Shown: one piece after another, positions 1 through 4,995 of the stretch
Position numbering within the stretch: the stretch's first letter is position 1
Layout of the letters: every line of letters starts with the position of its first letter
DNA from: Akkermansia muciniphila
GTDB lineage: Bacteria; Verrucomicrobiota; Verrucomicrobiia; Verrucomicrobiales; Akkermansiaceae
Assembly (NCBI GenBank): GCA_943324575.2
Contig: CALPMD020000094.1
Span: 1-5,828 of the forward strand
DNA: 5,828 nucleotides
Reading direction: 5' to 3'
Notes under the pieces: model-generated
Told to the model about the DNA's origin: nothing
Databases searched by the model: none
What the model saw: only the letters and a program-made list of their open reading frames with translations
Program-made: the position numbers and the translations under genes

Positions 1-1
1 C

Positions 2-55
2 GTAATCTGTAAAGCCAGCAAGCACCAGATAACGCAGTGTTGCACTGCACAGTAA
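2..55 (+). CDS. Possible 3' end of an upstream gene (partial, product unknown)
   Basis: Reading from base 2, seventeen codons stay open to a TAA at 53-55, and a strong hairpin begins at the next base. Both other forward frames hit stops within the first 12 bases. A coding tail followed directly by a terminator would explain this arrangement. The peptide is too short to identify and has an unremarkable composition apart from three cysteines, so chance is quite possible. The same stretch also holds a 6-bp inverted repeat (34-39 with 43-48), which could instead mean structured RNA or plain intergenic DNA. Confidence 0.2.
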   Translation, partial: VICKASKHQITQCCTAQ

Positions 56-93
56 GAAGGGTCGCCGGTTCCGTATGGGGCCGGCGGCCTTTC
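56..93 (+). terminator. Probable intrinsic terminator hairpin
   Basis: Bases 56-68 pair with 81-93 over 13 consecutive positions, two of them G-U wobbles. The core is GC-rich and the loop has 12 bases, in which CC (71-72) can pair with GG (77-78). The 3' arm ends in CCTTTC and is followed by GATTTC, so the T-rich part is short and partly inside the stem. It most likely ends transcription of whatever lies upstream and insulates the lipoprotein-resB-ccsA unit. The T tract is imperfect, so an RNA-stabilising hairpin is an alternative. Confidence 0.5.
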
Positions 94-153
94 GATTTCA
101 GATCGAAGTGAAAAACGGAGGGCTTGGAAAGCGAAAAGTGGTTGGCACCTCGA

Positions 154-181
154 TTGGCACGGGGCTGCGATCGCATTTACT
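154..181 (+). promoter_or_regulatory. Weak sigma70-like promoter candidate ahead of the lipoprotein gene
   Basis: TTGGCA (154-159, five of six matches to TTGACA) is followed after 16 bases by TTTACT (176-181, four of six matches to TATAAT, but lacking the important A at position 2). A second TTGGCAC copy lies 12 bases upstream (142-148), and a perfect 10-base palindrome TGCGATCGCA (166-175) sits in the spacer. The position fits a promoter for the three-gene unit, with a 5' leader of roughly 75-80 bases. Matches this weak are common by chance, and promoter consensus in this group is uncertain. Confidence 0.2.
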
Positions 182-265
182 GCGGGGAAATCGATGCGGC
201 GGAAAGGGGAGCCGATTGTCCCGTTTCCACTTGCGCGGGAAGGGGGGCGGGGCTACTGCCACTGC

Positions 266-853
266 ATGAAAAGCCGCGTCGCCTGCCTGCTCGCCAGTGT
301 TGTGATGTTCTCCGCTTGCGAGGAGAAGAAGGAAGTCACCGTGACGGAGACCCGTGCGCTGACGACCAAGGACGAGGCGCCGAAGTTATTTGCGACTTCT
401 CACGAGCGGTTCCGCAACGCCAAGCCGAGCCCGGTGAAGGGCGAGGTGCCGCAGGGCTGGCTGGTGCTGCCGCCGTCCCAGTTCCGCCTGCTGAACTACC
501 GCTTTGGCGAGAGCGGGATGGGCGAGGTCTGGGTCTCACTGGCATCGGGCACGGTGCTGGACAACGCGAACCGCTGGTTCCGCCAGTTCGGTGCGGAACC
601 ATTGGATGCTGTGGCGTTGGCCAAGCTGCCTAGGGTGCCAATTGCTGATACCGACGCGGTGTGGGTCACGGCAGCGGGCGACTACTCGGACGGCATGGGC
701 GCGCCGCCGAAGCCGGGCTTTGGTCTGGCTGGGGTGGTCGCTACCGTGAAAGGACAGATTTTGACCGTGAAAATGATCGGCCCCAAGGCCGAAGTGGAAG
801 CGGCGAAGCCGGTGCTGGAAGGATTCGTGAAGAGCCTGCACATGGTGGATTGA
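266..853 (+). CDS. Predicted lipoprotein of unknown function, linked to System II cytochrome c biogenesis genes
   Basis: This encodes a 195-residue exported protein of unknown function. The start at 266 is chosen because it gives a lipoprotein signal: Lys2 and Arg4, a hydrophobic stretch to about residue 15, then F-S-A-C with the lipidation Cys at 18. The lipobox is slightly atypical, with Phe at -3. An in-frame ATG at 194 would add 24 unlikely residues ahead of the signal. A charged linker (19-60) is followed by one compact domain (about 61-191) with P-x-G-W near 62-65, a D-N-A-N-R-W-F-R-Q-F-G core (99-109) and a C-terminal K-M-I-G-P stretch (169-173). This pattern recalls, from memory, uncharacterised proteins of planctomycetes and verrucomicrobia with an N-V-N-R-W-R-G-Q-L-G core. 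Apart from Cys7 in the signal peptide and Cys18 there is no cysteine, so it is neither a ResA-like thioredoxin nor a c-type cytochrome. It ends 41 bases before resB and is probably cotranscribed with it. An accessory role in cytochrome maturation is inferred from position alone. Confidence 0.85.
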   Translation: MKSRVACLLASVVMFSACEEKKEVTVTETRALTTKDEAPKLFATSHERFRNAKPSPVKGEVPQGWLVLPPSQFRLLNYRFGESGMGEVWVSLASGTVLDNANRWFRQFGAEPLDAVALAKLPRVPIADTDAVWVTAAGDYSDGMGAPPKPGFGLAGVVATVKGQILTVKMIGPKAEVEAAKPVLEGFVKSLHMVD

Positions 854-894
854 TTTTTCGTTAGACTATCGTATTTCGAACGGCTCATTGGATC

Positions 895-2127
895 ATGGAA
901 GTTTCACCCACATCAACAACCCCGCCAGCGGCGAGGTCTCTATCCGGCAAGGTCTTCGACGTGTTTTCGGGCTTCGGCCTGGCCACGATCACGCTGTTAT
1001 TGCTGGGCCTACTGACATGGTTTGCGACGTTGGAGCAGATCGACAACGGACTCTATCCGACGCTGACTAAGTACTTCTCGTGGAAGTCGGCGTTCCTGCT
1101 GCCAGAGATCAATGGCAAGATCGTGCCGCTGCCCTTGCCGGGCGGCTACTGGGTTTGTGCGCTGTTGTTAGTGAACCTGATCCTCGGCGGCGTCATCCGG
1201 ATGCGCAAAGGCTGGAGCCATGCCGGGAATCTGATTTCTCACTGCGGGATTATTCTGATGCTAATCGGCGGCGGAGTGGCCCATCACTTTTCCGAGCGGG
1301 GTAACATGGCTGTGGGCCAAGGGGCGTCGAGCAATGTGGCGGAGGATTACTTCGAATACGTCGTCGAGGTGGCGGAGATCAAGGACGGCAAGCCGCAAAA
1401 AGTCCACGTCATCCGCGGCAAGGAGATCGACGATCTCGAGGGCGGGAAGCTCCGCACCTACCGCCTGCCGGACATGCCTTTTGATCTCCAGCTGACGGGC
1501 TATCTGAACAACGCGGTGCCGGTGTCCGCCAACGAGCGTGCGCCCGACCGCCAGCAGCTGGTGGCCGACGGCTACTTTCTGATGGAGAAACCCAAGCTGG
1601 AAAAGGCCGAGGAGGCCGAGAAGTTCACCGCCGCCTGTTACGCCCGCGTGCTGAACCGCGACGGCTCGAAGTCTTCTCCGTTCATCCTCGCCGGGGCAAG
1701 TTTCCACCCGTTCACCTACCGCCAAGGCGACCGCGTCTTCATCGTGGACATGCGCAAGCGGCAGTGGGTGATGCCGTTCACGCTGAAACTCGACCAGTTC
1801 ACGGCCGCCTTCCACCCCGGCACGATGCAGCCATCGAAGTTTGTCAGCAAGGTGACCCGCGTCGAAAATGGCGGCGAAGCGAAGGTCACCATTCAGATGA
1901 ACGAGCCGATGCGCTATGAGGGGCTCACGTTTTATCAGGCCAGCTACGGCCCGCCCGGCGCGGCACCCGGCGACAAGATGTACTCGGTGTTTGAAGTCGT
2001 CAAAAACCCCGCCGACGATTGGCCGGAGTACAGCCTGTGGATCGTCGCCGCGGGCATGGCCATCACTTTCCTGATCAAACTCGGTTCCTTCCTCGCCACT
2101 GGCTCACGCAAAAAAAGTCATGTCTAA
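895..2127 (+). CDS. resB: Cytochrome c biogenesis protein ResB (Ccs1/CcsB)
   Basis: This is a 410-residue ResB/Ccs1 family protein, one half of the System II cytochrome c synthase. With CcsA it moves heme across the membrane and holds apocytochrome for attachment at CXXCH. Four membrane segments can be seen, at about 27-46, 84-102, 111-130 and 379-401, giving a cytoplasmic N- and C-terminus. Segment 3 carries S-H-C-G with His116, at the place of the family's conserved membrane histidine (a heme ligand in studied CcsBA proteins). His130 and His131 close the segment. The large extracytoplasmic domain (about 132-378) ends in the family signature N-E-P-M-R-Y-E-G-L-T-F-Y-Q (336-348). Length is normal for a stand-alone ResB. 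The start at 895 is the only one available, because an in-frame TAG lies at 862 with no start codon between. No Shine-Dalgarno sequence is visible. The 3' end overlaps ccsA by 8 bases and contains a run of seven A. Confidence 0.93.
   Translation: MEVSPTSTTPPAARSLSGKVFDVFSGFGLATITLLLLGLLTWFATLEQIDNGLYPTLTKYFSWKSAFLLPEINGKIVPLPLPGGYWVCALLLVNLILGGVIRMRKGWSHAGNLISHCGIILMLIGGGVAHHFSERGNMAVGQGASSNVAEDYFEYVVEVAEIKDGKPQKVHVIRGKEIDDLEGGKLRTYRLPDMPFDLQLTGYLNNAVPVSANERAPDRQQLVADGYFLMEKPKLEKAEEAEKFTAACYARVLNRDGSKSSPFILAGASFHPFTYRQGDRVFIVDMRKRQWVMPFTLKLDQFTAAFHPGTMQPSKFVSKVTRVENGGEAKVTIQMNEPMRYEGLTFYQASYGPPGAAPGDKMYSVFEVVKNPADDWPEYSLWIVAAGMAITFLIKLGSFLATGSRKKSHV
2110..2116 (+). other. A7 tract at the resB-ccsA junction (possible slippage site)
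   Basis: Seven consecutive A lie nine bases before the end of resB, read as CGC AAA AAA AGT CAT GTC TAA. The ccsA frame is open through the tract. Loss of one A in the transcript, or a +1 ribosomal slip, would read R-K-K-V-M-S-N and continue into CcsA. The tract also sits just 3 bases before the ccsA ATG, where an A-rich stretch could simply help translation start. That simpler role is the default explanation. Confidence 0.4.
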
Positions 2128-4102
2128 CTCCTCTTCCAAGATCGGCCGCTGGATCGCCGCAGGCCTGGCCATGGCCGTGCTGATTTCCGTTTTCTACAAC
2201 CTCGTCATCGACAACATGCCGAAGGGCGAAGTCCGCCAAGTCGCGCAATACACGCCGTGGCCCGGGGAAACCCTCAAGGTTGCGGAGACCTTGCCCGTCC
2301 AGAACGGCGGGCGGATCAAGCCGCTTTCGACGTATGCTGGATTCTCGATGCTAGGCCTGCACGGTGCGCGCTCGATGGAGATCAAGGGCAGCAGTGGTCA
2401 GACGCTGAAAATTAAACCGACGGCGTGGCTGATGGACTCGCTGTTTCGCCCGCAGTTGGCGATCCAACTGCCGACCTTCCGCATCGACAACTCCGCGGTG
2501 CTCGAAGCCGTTGGCGTGAAGGCACGTGGCAAGCGCGACCGTTACAGTTATAACGACATCGAGCCGGGCCGTGAAAAGCTGGTCGAACTCGCCAAGACTT
2601 ATGAGGTAATCGAGAAGACGAAACGCGATCCGCTGCAGACGCAGATCATTGATCTCGCCTACAACCTTCGCAACTACGAGAGCCTGCTTGGCTACTTCGG
2701 ATTCGCCCGCTTCGGGGTGACGCTGAAAGGCTCGGGCAAAAACGGTGCTCCCGACCAACACGCCGAGATCAGCGCGGTCATGATGACCGCGCCACAGATC
2801 CGCGAACAGATCATCCAGTCCCGAGGACAGGTGAGGGGGGTCGAACCGCATTTGCAGAATATGCTGGAACAGGTCTTTGACGCTGCGAACTTTGCCAAGT
2901 ACGGACTCTTCATTCTGCCACCTGCCGACCCGAAAACCCTAACATGGCTGAGCGCGGGCGAGGCGATCGCCAACGCGATGAGCGATCCGAAAAAAGATCC
3001 GCAGCTCGCCATCGCCGACGTCAAGGCGCTCGAAGTTCTCGTCCGTTCGGTCGACGACGAAGTGGCGTTTCGCCAACGACTCACCTCGCTGCGCGACGGT
3101 CTGGCCAAGCGCGCCGAGGCCCGCGGCGAGTACCGCCACATTCGGATGGAGGCGGACTACTATCAGAAGAACTGGTTCCTCAACGCGCTGGTTTGTTTCA
3201 TCCTCGGCACGATCACGGCGCTTGCCATGTGGACGCTGGGCAAGGGTAAGGCGGGCCGCGTGTTGTCGTGGGTGACCTTCGCCTCGACGGCCACCGGACT
3301 GGGTCTATGCATTTATGCCATTGTGAACCGCTGCATCATCATGCAGCGCCCGCCGGTCGGAAATCTTTACGACACGATCATTTTCATCGGAGCGAGCGCA
3401 GTCCTAATCTCGCTGGTGATCGAGGGGATGACGCGTCGCCGCTTTGCCCTCGGAATTGCACCGATTCTGGGAACCTTGTTGATCATTCTCGCCCGGCGCT
3501 ATGAGCTCGGCGACGCCAAGGACAACATGGATCCGCTCGTCGCGGTGTTGGACTCAAACTATTGGCTCACCACTCATGTGCTGACGATCACGCTGGGTTA
3601 CGCCGCTGGTTTGCTCAGTGCGTTTTTTGCCTTTATCTATCTGCTGATGCGCGGGCTGCGGCTCGACAATGGCGATCGAGAGATCCGCCGCTCGCTGACC
3701 CGTGCGGTTTACGGCATGATCTGCCTGACGCTGTTCCTTTCGCTAATCGGCACGGTGTTAGGCGGCATCTGGGCCAACGATTCTTGGGGCCGCTTCTGGG
3801 GCTGGGACCCCAAGGAAAACGGCGCGCTGCTGATCGTGCTGTGGACTCTGGCCATTCTCCACGCCCGTCTCGGCGGCTACATCAAGGACTGGGGGCTGCA
3901 CATTGCGGCGGTCTTTACGGGTGCTGTCATTGCCTTTTCGTGGTGGCACGTCAACTTCCTGGGAGTCGGTCTGCACAACTACGGCTTCACTGCGGGCAAG
4001 GGCACGATCTGGTTGTTCTACATCGTGATTGTCGCGATTCTTGTTTTCGGAATCGTTGCTCGCGCGATCGAGCAAAATGGCAAGGCCCGCGCTGCGAAAT
4101 AG
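2120..4102 (+). CDS. ccsA: Cytochrome c biogenesis protein CcsA/ResC with enlarged N-terminal extracytoplasmic domain
   Basis: This 660-residue protein is the heme-handling half of System II cytochrome c synthase. An N-terminal anchor (about 10-30) leads into an extracytoplasmic domain of some 320 residues, which opens with V-Q-N-G-G-R-I-K-P-L (60-69). The CcsA core follows, with membrane segments at about 352-371, 380-402, 417-434, 441-458, 484-510, 529-549, 567-583, 593-610 and 629-648. The WWD heme-binding signature is intact (W-A-N-D-S-W-G-R-F-W-G-W-D-P-K-E, 551-566). Candidate heme histidines are His486 (T-H-V-L-T-I-T-L-G-Y), His581 (I-L-H-A-R-L) and His619 (G-L-H-N-Y-G-F), matching the outer and membrane histidines of CcsBA. 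Compact CcsA proteins are about half this length. The extra domain recalls Bacteroidetes CcsBA fusions and is probably typical of this lineage. The ATG overlaps the resB stop by 8 bases, which suggests translational coupling. Only an A-rich stretch, not a clear ribosome binding site, precedes it. Confidence 0.95.
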   Translation: MSNSSSKIGRWIAAGLAMAVLISVFYNLVIDNMPKGEVRQVAQYTPWPGETLKVAETLPVQNGGRIKPLSTYAGFSMLGLHGARSMEIKGSSGQTLKIKPTAWLMDSLFRPQLAIQLPTFRIDNSAVLEAVGVKARGKRDRYSYNDIEPGREKLVELAKTYEVIEKTKRDPLQTQIIDLAYNLRNYESLLGYFGFARFGVTLKGSGKNGAPDQHAEISAVMMTAPQIREQIIQSRGQVRGVEPHLQNMLEQVFDAANFAKYGLFILPPADPKTLTWLSAGEAIANAMSDPKKDPQLAIADVKALEVLVRSVDDEVAFRQRLTSLRDGLAKRAEARGEYRHIRMEADYYQKNWFLNALVCFILGTITALAMWTLGKGKAGRVLSWVTFASTATGLGLCIYAIVNRCIIMQRPPVGNLYDTIIFIGASAVLISLVIEGMTRRRFALGIAPILGTLLIILARRYELGDAKDNMDPLVAVLDSNYWLTTHVLTITLGYAAGLLSAFFAFIYLLMRGLRLDNGDREIRRSLTRAVYGMICLTLFLSLIGTVLGGIWANDSWGRFWGWDPKENGALLIVLWTLAILHARLGGYIKDWGLHIAAVFTGAVIAFSWWHVNFLGVGLHNYGFTAGKGTIWLFYIVIVAILVFGIVARAIEQNGKARAAK

Positions 4103-4121
4103 GGAGGGTGTTTAGTCTCCC
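4102..4121. terminator. Weak shared hairpin between the convergent ccsA and PHP genes
   Basis: GGGAG (4102-4106) can pair with CTCCC (4117-4121) around a 10-base loop. The stem spans the 9-base gap between the two stop codons and overlaps the last base of ccsA and the end of the PHP gene. A second 5-bp stem (4121-4125 with 4129-4133) lies alongside. Neither is followed by a T run on either strand, so intrinsic termination is doubtful. It is listed because it is the only candidate between two converging genes. Confidence 0.2.
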
Positions 4122-4912
4122 AGCGGTTCGCTGCGGCGCTGGCGTTTTTCGAATAGGACAGTCTCGCGGTAACCCGCGGCCTTGGCGATCTGGATGGCGC
4201 GGGGGAAGTCGCGGGCGACCTCGTTGGGTGCGTGGGAGTCGGAGGAAATCACCAGTCCGATTCCTGCGGAACAGGCGAGTTCGAGGAATCGCGGCGTCGG
4301 ATAGGCCTCGGCGCAGGGCTTGTGCCAACCCGCGGTGTTGATTTCGATCACGCTGCCGGACGCGGCGATGGCATCGATGACCGGCTCGTAAAAGCGATCC
4401 AGGTCACCCGCGGGCACGTGCGAGAATTTTTTCACAAGGTCCGGATGGGCGAGAATGTCGAACAGTCCGCTGTCGGCCATTTTGGTGTAGGTCTGCCAGT
4501 AGTGGGTCCAGACGGCGTCGACATCGCTCGCCGCCCAACGGCCGAGCCACTTGGGATTGTCAAAATCCCAGTCGCCGAGGTAGTGCACCGAGCCGATCAG
4601 GTAATCCCAATCGTGGCGTGCGGCGAGATTGGCGATCCAGGGTTCGCAGCCTGTTAGCCAGTCGCATTCCAAGCCAGCGCGGACAGGAATACGGCCTGCA
4701 GCGTGGCGGCGGGCGCGCTCGATCCATTGGAAATATTCAGGTAAATCGGCCTCGGCCATCCGCCAATCGTCGAAGGGTTCGGGGATTTGCGGGGCGTGAT
4801 CGGAGATTCCGTACTCGGCCAAGCCACTGCGCAAGGCTGCCTCGATAAAGGCTTCTGGCTCGCCCTCGGCGTGGTGGCACAGCGGTGTGTGGGTATGGTA
4901 ATCGGCGGGCAC
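4112..4912 (-). CDS. PHP-family phosphoesterase, probable histidinol-phosphatase (HisJ/HisK type)
   Basis: This encodes a 266-residue cytoplasmic PHP enzyme. In this family histidinol phosphate is dephosphorylated to histidinol, the penultimate stage of histidine synthesis, using a cluster of bound metal ions. All the PHP motifs are present, numbered from the GTG start at 4912: D-Y-H-T-H (4-8; His6 and His8), C-H-H-A-E (12-16), S-D-H-A-P (37-41), G-L-E-C-D (80-84; Glu82), S-V-H (108-110), A-H-P-D (155-158) and S-S-D-S-H-A-P (223-229). The C-terminal part, ending in F-E-K-R-Q-R-R, also matches the family. The only other upstream start is a TTG at 4981, adding 23 residues. GTG is preferred because the protein then begins directly at the first metal motif, as relatives do, and leaves room for a divergent promoter. 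However, GGAAAG lies 8 bases before the TTG, so the start is not settled. Other PHP phosphoesterase activities are possible, since no other his gene is nearby. Confidence 0.9.
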   Translation of the reverse strand: MPADYHTHTPLCHHAEGEPEAFIEAALRSGLAEYGISDHAPQIPEPFDDWRMAEADLPEYFQWIERARRHAAGRIPVRAGLECDWLTGCEPWIANLAARHDWDYLIGSVHYLGDWDFDNPKWLGRWAASDVDAVWTHYWQTYTKMADSGLFDILAHPDLVKKFSHVPAGDLDRFYEPVIDAIAASGSVIEINTAGWHKPCAEAYPTPRFLELACSAGIGLVISSDSHAPNEVARDFPRAIQIAKAAGYRETVLFEKRQRRSEPLGD

Positions 4913-4936
4913 GTGAGTATTTGAGGATGAATCGGG

Positions 4937-4966
4937 TTGAACCGACAGGAATAGCCATACTAGAGT
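4937..4966 (+). promoter_or_regulatory. Candidate pta promoter in the divergent spacer
   Basis: TTGAAC (4937-4942, four of six consensus matches) and TAGAGT (4961-4966, four of six) are separated by 18 bases. A start near 4973 would give a leader of about 23 bases before the pta ATG. The region is non-coding only if the PHP gene starts at 4912. On the opposite strand TTGCAG (4981-4976) followed by TAGTAT after 14 bases is a poorer candidate for the PHP gene. Both are weak matches. Confidence 0.22.
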
Positions 4967-4972
4967 ACTGGC
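4954..4972. promoter_or_regulatory. Operator-like dyad over the candidate -10 region
   Basis: GCCATACT (4954-4961) is complementary to AGTA (4964-4967) plus TGGC (4969-4972), giving eight pairs around a 2-base centre, with one unpaired C at 4968. The 2-base centre is too tight for an RNA hairpin, so a DNA-binding dyad is the more natural reading. It covers the candidate pta -10 box and could affect both divergent genes. No known regulator consensus was recognised, and the one-base offset between the arms weakens the case. Confidence 0.25.
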
Positions 4973-4995
4973 ACACTGCAAGTACCAGACTTTCC

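Noticed and set aside
1..28. tRNA 3' end suggested by GCACCA
   Set aside because: There is no T-arm with a GGTTCRA loop upstream of the CCA and no acceptor pairing visible.
143..159. Sigma54-type promoter (TGGCAC with a downstream GC)
   Set aside because: The distance between the GG and GC elements is 11 rather than the required 10 bases, and the -12 element reads TTGGC instead of TTGC.
75..633. Forward open frames at 75-269 and 124-633 around the lipoprotein start
   Set aside because: Their translations are basic and low in complexity. The 75 start lies inside the terminator loop, and the second frame overlaps most of the better supported lipoprotein gene.
266..853. The lipoprotein as a ResA/CcsX-like thioredoxin or a c-type cytochrome
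   Set aside because: The mature protein has only the lipidation cysteine, with no CXXC or CXXCH.
1261..1815. A 184-codon - strand open frame inside resB
   Set aside because: It is fully antisense to well-supported ResB sequence, and its product has no recognisable motif.
2962..2971. GGCGATCGCC palindrome resembling a cyanobacterial HIP1 element
   Set aside because: It lies within ccsA coding sequence. Apart from the related TGCGATCGCA at 166-175 there is no enrichment, and nothing else suggests a cyanobacterium.
2351..3141. Overlapping - strand open frames (166 and 149 codons) inside ccsA
   Set aside because: They are antisense to the ccsA extracytoplasmic domain, show no motif and have composition typical of reverse frames in GC-rich genes.
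3562..4341. A long + strand open frame running through the end of ccsA into the PHP gene
   Set aside because: It lies in another frame of ccsA and antisense to the PHP gene, both of which have clear family motifs. Its arginine-rich, low-complexity translation is typical of a GC-rich shadow frame.
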